From Prevotellaceae bacterium (GTDB lineage Bacteria; Bacteroidota; Bacteroidia; Bacteroidales; Paludibacteraceae), in assembly GCA_020636675.1 (NCBI GenBank), contig JACJXK010000004.1:1-64000 (forward strand): DNA of 64,000 nucleotides, read 5' to 3'. A model generated the notes under the pieces. That model was not told the origin of the DNA. It did not search any database and worked only from the letters and a program-made list of their open reading frames with translations. A program made the translations under genes and the position numbers. This document shows, piece after piece, positions 36,101-44,753 of the stretch; the first letter of the stretch is position 1; every line of letters begins with the position of its first letter.

Positions 36101-37948
36101 TTACTTATTATATATCTCCGTGAAGGCAGTGACCATTTCGCTGACGGCGAACGGCTGTCCCTTTACTTCGTTGAACTGGTAAGGTGCGAAGTTGTCTACC
36201 TTCATGCGAAGCCATCCGGCAAACTGCCCGAGGTTCTGCTCGGCGACAACCACCTTCTTATACTTCTTCAAAACAGAAGCGGTGTTCTTTGGAAGCGGAT
36301 TGATATATTTGAAGTGAGCCAATGCTACTTTCTTGCCGGCAGCTCTCATCTCGTCCATAGCAGCGTGCAGGTGTCCGAATGTTCCGCCGAAACCGACGAT
36401 TAACAATTCTGCGTTGTCCGCATCGCCCATAACCTCTACATCCGGAACTTGGATCTTGTTAATCTTCTCTTGGCGAAGGTGTGTCATCAAGTCGTGGTTC
36501 TCGGGGTTGGTGGAGATGTCACCCGTCTTGTTGTCTTTCTCCAAGCCGCCAAGAATGTGGGTGAAGCCTTCCGTGCCAGGAATAGCCCAATATCGGGACC
36601 CTTCCGCATTACGTTGGTATGGAGCCCATGTCTCCTTCATTTCCGGAGTGACGTATGGTGGGTTGATGGCAGGATAATCTTCCAACTTAGGAAGTTTCCA
36701 TGCTGCCGATCCGTTTGCGATGAATGCATCGGTCATCAAAACAACTGGTGTCATGTGCTCCAATGCCATTTTGCAGGCCATGTAAGCAGAGTCGAAACAG
36801 TCTGTTGGCGAAGTGGCCGTGATGACCGGTATCGGAGACTCTCCGTTACGGCCGAAGAGACATTGAAGAAGGTCCGTCTGCTCAGACTTGGTTGGAAGAC
36901 CTGTTGCAGGCCCGCCTCTCTGTACGTCCAAGACAACCAAAGGCAACTCCATGATGACAGCTAGGTTCATGGCCTCGGATTTCAAGCTGATACCGGGACC
37001 GGAAGTGGAGGTACAAGCCAACGCTCCGGCGAAAGATGCACCTATTGCCGATGCGCAACCTGCAATCTCATCCTCGCACTGAACGGTGGTGACACCGAGC
37101 GATTTGTGTTTTGCCAACTCGTGAAGCACGTCGGTGGCAGGAGTGATAGGGTAAGAACCAAGATACAACTTCAATCCGGCTTTTTCTGCTGCGGCGATTA
37201 GACCGTAGGCGGTAGCCTTGTTTCCGTTGATGTCCATGAATGTTCCCTTGTCTTTTACACCCTTCGTGTCGACTGTGTATGTGTGTGAAACGGAAGAGTG
37301 CGTGTTATGCCCGTAGTCATAACCGGCTTGAATTACCTTGATGTTGGACTCTGCCACACCCGGTTTCTTGGCGAACTTCTCTTTCAGCATGTTGGCCGCC
37401 ACCGTTAAATCGCGGTTGAACAACCAGCAAACCAAACCGAGGGCGAACATATTACGGCATTTCAAGATGGCTTTGTTGTCCATGCCCGAATCTGCCAAAC
37501 AATCTTTTACCATCTGAGTGATAGGAGCGGCGATCACATCGTTTTTGATGCCCATCTCTTCGATAGCGTTCAATGTCTTGAAGTCGGCTTTTTTCAAGTC
37601 GGCCTCTTGGAAACAGTCAGTGTCGATGATAATAGCAGCCGTAGGCTTGCAGAATTTATATTGAGTCTTCAATGCAGCCGGGTTCATGGCCACTAAGACG
37701 TCACATTTGTCACCTGGGGTAAAAACTTTGTCGGCTCCAATATGAACTTGGAATCCGGAAACACCGGTCAGTGAGCCCTGTGGGGCGCGGATATCTGCCG
37801 GATAATCTGGGAAGGTACAGATGTCATTACCTACCGTAGCGGAAATTGTTGAGAAGATGTTGCCGGCCAACTGCATACCGTCGCCAGAGTCTCCTGAAAA
37901 ACGAACAACTACCTGATCCAAATCTACTACACTTGCATTTTTTGTCAT
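36101..37948 (-). CDS. korA: 2-oxoacid:ferredoxin oxidoreductase, fused gamma-alpha subunit
   Basis: 615 residues. Residues 1-190 are the gamma domain (VVRFSGDSGDGMQLAGNIF, DYPADIRAPQGSLTGVSGFQVH). Residues from about 210 onwards are the alpha domain (GNKATAYGLIAAAEKAGL, YPITPATDVLHELAKH, STSGPGISLKSEAMNLAV, DVQRGGPATGLPTKSEQTDL). The gamma-alpha fusion is the common form in Bacteroidota and many anaerobes. It is the first gene of the korAB operon and has the best-matching promoter in the window just upstream. In such anaerobes the enzyme typically runs in the reductive branch of the TCA cycle or in amino-acid fermentation. Confidence 0.93.
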   Translation of the reverse strand: MTKNASVVDLDQVVVRFSGDSGDGMQLAGNIFSTISATVGNDICTFPDYPADIRAPQGSLTGVSGFQVHIGADKVFTPGDKCDVLVAMNPAALKTQYKFCKPTAAIIIDTDCFQEADLKKADFKTLNAIEEMGIKNDVIAAPITQMVKDCLADSGMDNKAILKCRNMFALGLVCWLFNRDLTVAANMLKEKFAKKPGVAESNIKVIQAGYDYGHNTHSSVSHTYTVDTKGVKDKGTFMDINGNKATAYGLIAAAEKAGLKLYLGSYPITPATDVLHELAKHKSLGVTTVQCEDEIAGCASAIGASFAGALACTSTSGPGISLKSEAMNLAVIMELPLVVLDVQRGGPATGLPTKSEQTDLLQCLFGRNGESPIPVITATSPTDCFDSAYMACKMALEHMTPVVLMTDAFIANGSAAWKLPKLEDYPAINPPYVTPEMKETWAPYQRNAEGSRYWAIPGTEGFTHILGGLEKDNKTGDISTNPENHDLMTHLRQEKINKIQVPDVEVMGDADNAELLIVGFGGTFGHLHAAMDEMRAAGKKVALAHFKYINPLPKNTASVLKKYKKVVVAEQNLGQFAGWLRMKVDNFAPYQFNEVKGQPFAVSEMVTAFTEIYNK

Positions 37949-38031
37949 ATCTTTTCCTTTTTTGAGGTATTTGGATTCAAAAAAATCATAAGAACCCGTC
38001 TAAAAAGAATATTTTGCTTGAAAAAGCACCA

Positions 38032-38063
38032 CAAAAATAGACAAAAGAACATTTGAATGCAAA
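38032..38063 (-). promoter_or_regulatory. korAB promoter
   Basis: On the minus strand TTTG (38063-38060), then 20 nt, then TATTTTTG (38039-38032). This fits the Bacteroidota -33/-7 consensus exactly in sequence and spacing. It predicts a leader of about 75 nt. Confidence 0.7.
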
Positions 38064-38168
38064 TCGAAACGAATTTATTTTCAAGAAATATCCAAAAACA
38101 ATAAACAATATTGCATATTTATGCACATGAGAGACCGTTGGAAAATAACTTAGTAATCGTCGAAAGAT

Positions 38169-38295
38169 AACTTGTGCCGATTTTGATAGATATGGTGCGC
38201 AAAATTCCTCCTCCTCCGCGAATGGCGGGTGTCCGCCCGTCACCGTGAGGTGTTTTTGGAAATCCTGTTTTATCCTGTGAATCCTGTCTAATAAT
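38169..38295. repeat. Dispersed intergenic repeat, copy 2
   Basis: Shares aacttgtgccgattttga, a gtgtccgcccgtc...gtgagg block and atcctgtgaatcctgtct, in the same order, with 32184-32370. The half site gtaatcgtc just upstream (38153-38161) links it to the inverted repeat at 29195. Confidence 0.7.
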
Positions 38296-38317
38296 CACTG
38301 TAACGTAATACTTTGGC

Positions 38318-38384
38318 GCATTCCGATGGAATGCCGTCCTGTTCATCATCCTTTTTCTACAAAGAGGTTATCCCTACGGGATAA
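38318..38384. repeat. Two REP-like perfect hairpins
   Basis: GCATTCC-gat-GGAATGC at 38318-38334 and TTATCCC-tac-GGGATAA at 38368-38384. Both have 7-bp arms and a 3-nt loop. A tccc-tat-ggga version occurs at about 41428-41438. The form suggests small palindromic elements; they also sit where a dinB terminator could be expected. Confidence 0.55.
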
Positions 38385-38456
38385 TTGATTGGATTGGGAA
38401 TCAACCACGCAAGATGTCTTGGACTTAACTTGGTCGTTTCTTCGTAATCGCTTGTC

Positions 38457-39524
38457 TCAAAAGTCGATGCAATACTGTCCGTCGTTTTCTATGCGTAGAG
38501 GAGACGAGACGGAGAGCCCTAATAGGCGGATGGTCTGTCCGTTCATCTCGAATCCGGATGTCATGGCGTCTATCATTTCCAAAATTTCGTCTTTGGAGGC
38601 GATTGTGTGGTTCGCGCTTTTGCTGATGGTGCGTTGTGTGAAGTCGGAGTATTTTATCTTTATGGTCAGGGTTCTTCCTTCGAAACAGGTGCGTTCCATG
38701 CGGCGCAAGAGGTCGGGAAGCAGCTCTGTCCGGAGCATAAGTTTCATCGCTCCCTTCTCGCTGATGTCGTCGTCGAATGTGTTTTCGCATCCTACGGACT
38801 TTCGTATGTGTGACGCCTCTACCTGTCTGTCGTCTATGCCGTTGGCAAATTTGGAATAGACTACGGCTTGTCTGCCGAATGCTTCGGCCAGCTGCTCTAT
38901 TGGGTAGTGGCGGAGGTCGGCTCCTGTCTTTATGCCGAGGGCGTGCATCCGGACGGCCGTCACCTTGCCTATGCCCCAGAAAGCTTCTACGGGAAGTGGG
39001 TCTATGTATTTCAACGCCACGTCGGGATGGATGGTGCAGAGCCCGTTTGGTTTGCGGTAGTCGGATGCTATTTTGGCCAAAAACTTGTTGAAGGAGACGC
39101 CTGCGGAGGCCACTAATCCCAGACGGCTGTATATCTTTTGTTTGATTTCCTTGGCTATCTCCACGCCCAACTCAATGCCTGGCTTGTTGGTCGTCACGTC
39201 CAGAAACGCCTCGTCGTAGGAGATAGGTTCTATAATGTCTGTATATTCATGGAATATGTCATGAATTTCGGCGGAAATGGATTTATATACATCCATTCTG
39301 CATGGAACGAAGATTAAGAACGGACATATCTCTTTGGCTTTGAAGGAAGACATGGCCGAGCGAACGCCATACTTCCGGGCTTCGTAGCTGGCGGCGGCCA
39401 CCACGCCCCTTTTGCCGGCATGGCCTACGGCTACCGGTTTGCCTCTCAGGTAGGGGTTGTCCCTCTGTTCTACCGAAGCGTAGAAGGCGTCCATGTCTAT
39501 ATGTATGATTTTGCGTCGTTCCAT
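38457..39524 (-). CDS. dinB: DNA polymerase IV (Y family)
   Basis: Error-prone translesion polymerase of about 355 residues. The start is the ATG at 39524 (MERRKIIHIDMDAFY). A longer in-frame reading to 39749 would run through the fluoride-channel gene and is not protein-like. Catalytic acidic residues are in HIDMDAFYASVEQ and SYDEAFLDVT. The helix-hairpin-helix region PVEAFWGIGKVTAVRMHALGI and a C-terminal little-finger domain follow. A -7 box lies 16 bp upstream of the ATG. It is divergent from crcB. Confidence 0.95.
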   Translation of the reverse strand: MERRKIIHIDMDAFYASVEQRDNPYLRGKPVAVGHAGKRGVVAAASYEARKYGVRSAMSSFKAKEICPFLIFVPCRMDVYKSISAEIHDIFHEYTDIIEPISYDEAFLDVTTNKPGIELGVEIAKEIKQKIYSRLGLVASAGVSFNKFLAKIASDYRKPNGLCTIHPDVALKYIDPLPVEAFWGIGKVTAVRMHALGIKTGADLRHYPIEQLAEAFGRQAVVYSKFANGIDDRQVEASHIRKSVGCENTFDDDISEKGAMKLMLRTELLPDLLRRMERTCFEGRTLTIKIKYSDFTQRTISKSANHTIASKDEILEMIDAMTSGFEMNGQTIRLLGLSVSSPLRIENDGQYCIDF

Positions 39525-39539
39525 TCTATTCTCCTTCTG

Positions 39540-39547
39540 CAAATTTA
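39540..39547 (-). promoter_or_regulatory. Candidate dinB -7 box (TAAATTTG)
   Basis: Exact TAnnTTTG match on the minus strand, 16 bp before the dinB start codon, predicting a very short leader. No clear -33 box and no LexA-like palindrome noticed. Confidence 0.45.
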
Positions 39548-39647
39548 TAAAGAAAAGGGATGGCTTTTTTAGGAATCTTCTGTTGCCATAGAAAAAACAA
39601 AATGGGTTGTGTTTTGTTATGATGGTGAATCTATAAAAATCTAACCA

Positions 39648-40025
39648 ATGGGAATAAAAGCTCTTATTTGTGTGTTGTTGGGCGGTGGCGTCGGCAGTAT
39701 TTTGCGTCATGTGATCTTGACTAGAGTCGCGTTTTTCCAACTGCTTCATGTGCCTGTCGGTACGCTTTTCGTCAATGTGTTCGGCAGTTTTCTGATTGGC
39801 ATATTTTATGCCCTCTCCTCCAAAATGGGTCTGAGTGACGACACTAAGCTGTTTCTTACCACGGGCCTTTGTGGTGGTTTTACCACTTTTTCCACCTTCT
39901 CTTACGAGAATATGAATCTGTTGAAACAGAATGATTTTGTGTCGTTCATTCTCTATGCCGGGATGAGTGTCCTTTTGTGTCTGGCGGGTGTGGTGGTTGG
40001 ATATTCTTTGGCTTCCTCAAAATGA
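39648..40025 (+). CDS. crcB: Fluoride-specific ion channel CrcB/FluC
   Basis: A small membrane protein of 125 residues with four hydrophobic helices that works as a dual-topology dimer to export fluoride. Family motifs are visible: GGGVGSILRH near the N-terminus, GTLFVNVFGSFLIG (with the pore Asn) and GLCGGFTTFSTFS (with the Phe residues and Na+-binding turn). Its stop overlaps the start of the next gene as ATGA, so the two are translationally coupled. I looked for a fluoride riboswitch in the 120-bp leader and saw none. Confidence 0.95.
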   Translation: MGIKALICVLLGGGVGSILRHVILTRVAFFQLLHVPVGTLFVNVFGSFLIGIFYALSSKMGLSDDTKLFLTTGLCGGFTTFSTFSYENMNLLKQNDFVSFILYAGMSVLLCLAGVVVGYSLASSK

Positions 40026-41383
40026 AAGATGGAGTGGTATGGTTGGATGTGTTTCTTATAAGGAGGAAAAAATATTCTGTGAAGGAGAGGGTTTGGTGCC
40101 GTTCTCTTTTTTGTGGAGCGCTTTTCTTCGTTTACCTTACGGGTGTTTTGTATGCTCAGGATACGCTGCCAGGGAAACGGATTCCTTTCTCCGGCTTCAC
40201 GGAATTGGTGGGGCGTGATTATATTGATTCTGTTGTGGTTCGTGTCTTGAAGGAGAATTCGCCTTCTGCATTCGATATCCCGGATGTGCCTCGTTTTGCC
40301 ATCGTTGGGAATGACAATCGGTTTTATCTGGGTATAGGCGGGGCTGTGAAGGGTACTGTCTCTTATGATTTTCGGAATCCTTTGTGCAATCCGATGTATT
40401 TTGTGGTGGGCGACATCCCGACAGACAATCCCCCTGCCAACGATGGCAAGTATAATATGACGGTTGGAGGAAGTAACATCTTCTTTAATTTTGTGGGAAT
40501 GCCGGGGTCTAAATATCAAGTGGGGGCATACGTCAACTTTGATTTTGAGAATGATGATTATATGTTTGACCTTCAGTATGCTTACCTGACCATAAATGGC
40601 TTCCTTTTCGGTTATAGTTTTACGATGTTCAGCGATCAAAGTGTGGTGCCTCCGACAATAGACATGGAAGGTCCGCCTGTGTTGCCTTCTGTGCAGAGTA
40701 CGGTTCTCAACTATACGCATGAGGTGGGCGGGTGGTCGTTTGGTGTTGGGGTGGAGATGCCCCGTGCCGAGATGACGGTAGGCGAGGGTCTGTCCGTTTT
40801 GGACCAGAAGATTCCTGCCGTCCCGGCATTTGTTCAATATGAATGGAACGAGAAACGGAGTTCTGTCCGTGTCGCCGGGTTGTGGCACAATATGCAATAT
40901 ATGGACAGCCTGAACGGGCGTTCTGAGAATGAGATGGGTTGGGGGGTGCAGCTGACCGGCAAATGGAAAGCCGCATGGCTTACCGCATATTATCTGGGAC
41001 TTTATGGCGAGGGTATCTCCAGCTTTACGCAGGACTTGTGTGGGCGGGGAATGGATCTCCTGCCCGCACCGGATGGGGAAGGGAAGATGCAGATGGTCAA
41101 GATGTGGGGCGGTATGTTAGGCCTTCGGGTGGATTTTACGGACATGTGGTTTGCCTCTGCTGCCTATTCGCACCTGCGTTGTTATGCCGATAGGTATGAA
41201 GGCGGTTGTGTCCCTTATGACGATCAGATTAGGTATGAGCAGTATGCCGTGGGCAATTTGTTTTGCAGTTTGACGGCCAATACGATGATTGGCATCGAGT
41301 ATGTTTGGGGACGCAAGGTGACGATGGATTATGGATGTGCAGCCAACAATAGGGTGCAGGCTATGTGGCAATTCAACTTCTGA
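40022..41383 (+). CDS. DcaP-like outer-membrane porin
   Basis: About 453 residues. The start is taken as the ATG at 40022, which overlaps the crcB stop (ATGA). This gives a long N-region before the hydrophobic signal ALFFVYLTGVLYAQ, so an internal start is possible. The mature protein alternates beta strands with a C-terminal Phe (MWQFNF), as in outer-membrane barrels. FSDQSVVPPTIDMEGPP resembles the conserved segment of DcaP-family trimeric porins. Such porins take up small acidic compounds. Coupling to a fluoride channel is unusual and no functional link is evident. Confidence 0.75.
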   Translation: MKDGVVWLDVFLIRRKKYSVKERVWCRSLFCGALFFVYLTGVLYAQDTLPGKRIPFSGFTELVGRDYIDSVVVRVLKENSPSAFDIPDVPRFAIVGNDNRFYLGIGGAVKGTVSYDFRNPLCNPMYFVVGDIPTDNPPANDGKYNMTVGGSNIFFNFVGMPGSKYQVGAYVNFDFENDDYMFDLQYAYLTINGFLFGYSFTMFSDQSVVPPTIDMEGPPVLPSVQSTVLNYTHEVGGWSFGVGVEMPRAEMTVGEGLSVLDQKIPAVPAFVQYEWNEKRSSVRVAGLWHNMQYMDSLNGRSENEMGWGVQLTGKWKAAWLTAYYLGLYGEGISSFTQDLCGRGMDLLPAPDGEGKMQMVKMWGGMLGLRVDFTDMWFASAAYSHLRCYADRYEGGCVPYDDQIRYEQYAVGNLFCSLTANTMIGIEYVWGRKVTMDYGCAANNRVQAMWQFNF

Positions 41384-41519
41384 CGGACGTGCTGGTAATC
41401 GTAATAAAAACAACTTACCTCGTGCGTCCCTATGGGAGATGGACACTAATGTTCGTTTCTCGGATAATGCCTACGGTATCTTCTCGGAGTCGTCACAAGT
41501 TATCTTTGGGCGTTTGTTG
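41384..41519. repeat. Spacer with degenerate copies of the dispersed repeat
   Basis: Contains ggtaatcgtaataaaaacaa, a tccctatggga hairpin and, inverted, aaagataacttgtg. All three resemble pieces of the 38.15-38.4 kb spacer. Similarity is by eye and weaker than between copies 1 and 2. Confidence 0.4.
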
Positions 41520-41565
41520 AAAAAACGGAGAGGGCAGACCACCACGTCTGCCCTCTCCGTTTTTT
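41520..41565. terminator. Strong bidirectional terminator
   Basis: Perfect 19-bp stem (41520-41538 with 41547-41565), 8-nt loop ccaccacg, A run on the left and T run on the right. It serves the porin gene (+) and the CoA-transferase gene (-). Confidence 0.92.
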
Positions 41566-41582
41566 ATGCTTGTCATGAAACT

Positions 41583-43079
41583 TTATTTCATGTATTCGTT
41601 CCAATTGGTATTGCGCATATCCGCGCTTTTTGCAAATTCGATATGCATGCCGAATGCGGCTTGTAATGATTGCGGCGTGTGTGTCTTCTTTGCTATCTTC
41701 AGGTAATCCCACATGAGCTGCTTGTAGTCAGGATGGACGCAGTTCTCGATGATTGTCTCCGCACGTTCTATAGGTGCTTTGCCACGGAGGTCGGCAATAC
41801 CTTGTTCTGTGATGAGTATGTTGACCGAGTGTTCGCTGTGGTCTACGTGGCTCACCATAGGGACAATAGGGCTTATCTTTCCGTCCTTCTGCGTAGAAGG
41901 GCAAGTGAAGATGGAGATGTATGCGTTTCTGGTGAAGTCGCCCGAACCGCCTATGCCGTTCATCATCTTGGTACCCAGAACGTGGGTTGAGTTTACGTTT
42001 CCGAAGATGTCGGCTTCCAATGCGGTGTTGATTGTGATTAGGCCAAGACGGCGGATTACCTCCGGGTTGTTGGAAATCTCGATTGGACGAAGCACAAACT
42101 TGTCTTTGAAAAAGTCGAGGTGGCTGTATATGTCGTCCATTACAGAATCGCTCACTGTAAGTGAGCAACCGCTGGCGTAAGTGATACGGCCCTCTTTCAT
42201 CAGTCCGATGACGGCGTCTTGGATTACCTCCGTGTACATGGTGAAGGGGGGGATGTCTTTGTTCTCTCCCAACGATCCCAATACGGCGTTGGCCACGTTT
42301 CCTACTCCGGACTGAATAGGGAGAAACCCTTTTGGTATGATGCCTGAACGGAGTTGGGAAGCCAAAAAGTCGGCAACGTTTTGTCCTATCTTAGAAGTCA
42401 CCTCGTCTACCGGAGTAAATTTGCCTACGCTGTTGCCTAGGTCTGTCTCCACAACTGCGACTATTTTGTTGGGGTCTACTTTCAGAAGACTACATCCGGA
42501 GTGGTCGTTCACCTTATATACAGGGATGGCCTCTCTGTAGGGAGGGTCTTGTGGTTCGTATAGGTCGTGCATCCCTTTGAGTTCTTTCGGATGCTTCTTG
42601 TTTATCTCTATGATGATTTTCTTTGCCAAACGGGCATAGGTGGGCGTGTTGCCCACGCCGGCGGTGAGCACGATTTCTCCGTTCTCATTCAGGTCGGCGG
42701 CCTCGATGATGGCAACATCTATGTCTCCGTAAAATCCGTAACGGATCTCTTGTGCCATCTGAGAGAGGTGCATGTCCACATAGTTGATCTCTTGTGCGTT
42801 GATGGCGTTTCTGAGGTCTTTGTTGCTTTGGTAGGGAGCTCTGAATTTAATGGCCTTGGCTTTGGTCAATGCGCCGTCAAGGGCATCGCCTGCCGATGCT
42901 CCGGTGAATACGCTTATTTGAAATTCATTGCCTTTTGCGTGCTCCTCTTCGGCCATCTCAGCGATTGCTGTTGGCACTGCTTTTGGAGCTCCGGATGGAG
43001 TAAAACCGCTGAATCCGACTTGGTCGCCGTTCTTCACAAAATGAGCGGCCTCCTCTGCGGTCATAAATCTATATGCCAT
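41583..43079 (-). CDS. Acetyl-CoA hydrolase/succinyl-CoA:acetate CoA-transferase family
   Basis: 498 residues, the usual length. Transfers CoA between carboxylic acids through a glutamyl-CoA thioester on a conserved Glu, here Glu284 in MYTEVIQDAV. GVGNVANAVLGSL and HVLGTKMMNGIGGSGDFTRNAY are the family's CoA-binding loops, and GQNVADFL and GIADLRGKAP are also typical. In Bacteroidota it links succinyl-CoA or propionyl-CoA metabolism to acetate formation. A -7 box lies about 95 bp upstream. A TetR-type regulator gene is next upstream on the same strand, a possible but unproven controller. Confidence 0.9.
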   Translation of the reverse strand: MAYRFMTAEEAAHFVKNGDQVGFSGFTPSGAPKAVPTAIAEMAEEEHAKGNEFQISVFTGASAGDALDGALTKAKAIKFRAPYQSNKDLRNAINAQEINYVDMHLSQMAQEIRYGFYGDIDVAIIEAADLNENGEIVLTAGVGNTPTYARLAKKIIIEINKKHPKELKGMHDLYEPQDPPYREAIPVYKVNDHSGCSLLKVDPNKIVAVVETDLGNSVGKFTPVDEVTSKIGQNVADFLASQLRSGIIPKGFLPIQSGVGNVANAVLGSLGENKDIPPFTMYTEVIQDAVIGLMKEGRITYASGCSLTVSDSVMDDIYSHLDFFKDKFVLRPIEISNNPEVIRRLGLITINTALEADIFGNVNSTHVLGTKMMNGIGGSGDFTRNAYISIFTCPSTQKDGKISPIVPMVSHVDHSEHSVNILITEQGIADLRGKAPIERAETIIENCVHPDYKQLMWDYLKIAKKTHTPQSLQAAFGMHIEFAKSADMRNTNWNEYMK

Positions 43080-43173
43080 AATATCTGTTAGTTATTTATA
43101 GAATTGAAAAACGTCTTATCTACAAATGGAATACGGATGTGCGGAATTCCACCGTAGGTCCTAAACGGACATG

Positions 43174-43181
43174 CAAAATTA
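43174..43181 (-). promoter_or_regulatory. Candidate -7 box for the CoA-transferase gene
   Basis: TAATTTTG on the minus strand, matching TAnnTTTG, about 95 bp upstream of the start codon. No good -33 box. Confidence 0.45.
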
Positions 43182-43312
43182 TAACTAATTATTTTATTCT
43201 TTGCAGGAAAACGTGCGAAATGTAATGCGGAGATGCCAAAATGCGTTGTCTTCTGTTCGTTATTTGTCTTCGTTTGTGAAGTTTTGCTTCTTTCTGGTTG
43301 TCTCTGATATTG

Positions 43313-43912
43313 TTATGCCTTGATGGTGTCGTATATGCCGAATAATAAAGAGCGGAGTTGTTCTATGGTTACTCGTCCGCCGATGGCGCAGGAGTAGCAG
43401 AGCCCGAGGAATGAGTAGCGTAGCGAGGCTGCTACTTGCTTGCTGTCTATCTCCTTCTTCACCTCACCTTTCTCCTTAGCCTGTTCGATGACAGATGTCC
43501 ACATTGTTATCTCCGCTACATTTACGTTGGGTATGATGACGGCATATTGTGGGTCAAATCGACCGAGTTCCAGCATGAAGGAAAAACATCTGTTGGCGAA
43601 TGCGTTGATGCATATGTCCTTGTCGTATGTTCTCATGCACAAATCGACACGGGACAAGTAGAATTCGATGAATTCTTTCATGGACTTGTCTGTGGTTGTT
43701 CCGAATTTCTTATCTGGTTTTTGCATGTTCACCAGATAATACTCAACGACTTTCCTGAAAATGTCTTCTTTTGATTTGAATCGGGAGTATAAGCTCGGTT
43801 TTTGTAATCCTACAGCGTTGGCGATATCTGTCAATGAGGTTTGCTCGTATCCGTTTTTTAAGAATAATGAGGTTGCTTTTTTTAGGATTTCCTCCCGTGT
43901 GGTTTTACTCAT
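43313..43912 (-). CDS. TetR-family transcriptional regulator A
   Basis: 199 residues. The N-terminal helix-turn-helix is clear: TREEILKKATSLFLKNGYEQTSLTDIANAVGLQKPSLYSRFKSKEDIF. The C-terminal ligand-binding half is divergent, as usual, so the effector is unknown. It has the same length as the TetR gene 240 bp upstream and both share a TTREEI start, so they are probably old paralogues. Likely targets are nearby genes, either the CoA-transferase downstream or itself. Confidence 0.88.
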   Translation of the reverse strand: MSKTTREEILKKATSLFLKNGYEQTSLTDIANAVGLQKPSLYSRFKSKEDIFRKVVEYYLVNMQKPDKKFGTTTDKSMKEFIEFYLSRVDLCMRTYDKDICINAFANRCFSFMLELGRFDPQYAVIIPNVNVAEITMWTSVIEQAKEKGEVKKEIDSKQVAASLRYSFLGLCYSCAIGGRVTIEQLRSLLFGIYDTIKA

Positions 43913-43944
43913 TTCAATTTATTTTGTGTTTGTTTAAAGGAATA

Positions 43945-43952
43945 CAAAATTA
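43945..43952 (-). promoter_or_regulatory. Candidate -7 box for TetR gene A
   Basis: TAATTTTG on the minus strand 33 bp before the start codon. -33 box not clear. Confidence 0.4.
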
Positions 43953-44153
43953 GCAAAAAATAAGGAATCGGCAGTTGGTTCTGCCTCTTTAATGTTTGTG
44001 GAAATACTTTCGTTCTTTGATTCTTATGTCGTTGTCTGTGTGATGTTGACGGAATGACAATGCTTTCCCTTTTGTTTGTCCGCTCTTTATGGGTTTTGTG
44101 CTGGCGGTCAAAGTTCACATTCCGTAAAGTGTGCTCCGAGTGGGACTGTGCCG

Positions 44154-44753
44154 CTAAATTTTCATTAAAGCGTACATGTTGTTGAACAGCTCCGTCAGCT
44201 CAGGAATGGAGATGCCTTTGCCGTATGTCTCCGTGTAGCTGGTCCCTACAAATGAGCGTTTGAATATCTTTGCCATTTGGAAAGAATTTATGTCAGACCT
44301 GATTTCTCCGTTCTTCTGTGCACGTTCGATGACGGACGTCCATAGGAGAATCTCGTCATTGTCGAACTTCAGTATGCTTTCCCCGTATCTTTTGTCGGTG
44401 GCGCTGCATTCGAGCATAAACGCATAATAGGCTCTGGCCGTATTCTCCTTCAGTTTTACGATGAAGTTCAGGGCCTTCATCCGTTTCTTGATGCAGACGA
44501 TGTAGTGGTCGAGGAAGATGCGGAGGGTCATGGTGTCGCAGTTGCCGAAACTGGAACGTATGTCCATCGCATTGACGACGTACTTCTCGACGACGCATTT
44601 GTATATCTCCTCTTTGTTCTTGAAGTGGAAGAAGAGCCCGGAAGGGTTGATGTTGACCTCTGCAGAAATGTCTTTCACCGGAACGTCATGGTATCCTCTT
44701 TGCATGAATAGGGTTGCTGCTTTGTCTATTATTTCCTCTCTGGTGGTTTTCAT
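44154..44753 (-). CDS. TetR-family transcriptional regulator B
   Basis: 199 residues with an N-terminal helix-turn-helix: TREEIIDKAATLFMQRGYHDVPVKDISAEVNINPSGLFFHFKNKEEIY. The C-terminal half (VIERAQKNGEIRSDINSFQMAKIFKRSFVG) is similar in layout to regulator A (VIEQAKEKGEVKKEIDSKQVAASLRYSFLG), showing common descent. It is divergent from the urease cluster with about 330 bp between starts, so it could act on ureA, but no operator palindrome stands out. Confidence 0.88.
   Translation of the reverse strand: MKTTREEIIDKAATLFMQRGYHDVPVKDISAEVNINPSGLFFHFKNKEEIYKCVVEKYVVNAMDIRSSFGNCDTMTLRIFLDHYIVCIKKRMKALNFIVKLKENTARAYYAFMLECSATDKRYGESILKFDNDEILLWTSVIERAQKNGEIRSDINSFQMAKIFKRSFVGTSYTETYGKGISIPELTELFNNMYALMKI

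Larger units (their letters stand above)
38064..38456. other. Repeat-rich spacer between korA promoter and dinB
   Basis: No gene is seen. It holds the second dispersed repeat copy (38169-38295) and two perfect short hairpins: GCATTCC-gat-GGAATGC (38318-38334) and TTATCCC-tac-GGGATAA (38368-38384). A ttgattggattg...aatca motif also occurs near 31975. Confidence 0.6.

Noticed and set aside
39540..39749. N-terminal extension of DinB and a possible fluoride riboswitch before crcB
   Set aside because: The extension overlaps crcB and does not resemble DinB. The leader shows none of the conserved fluoride-aptamer sequence I could recognise.
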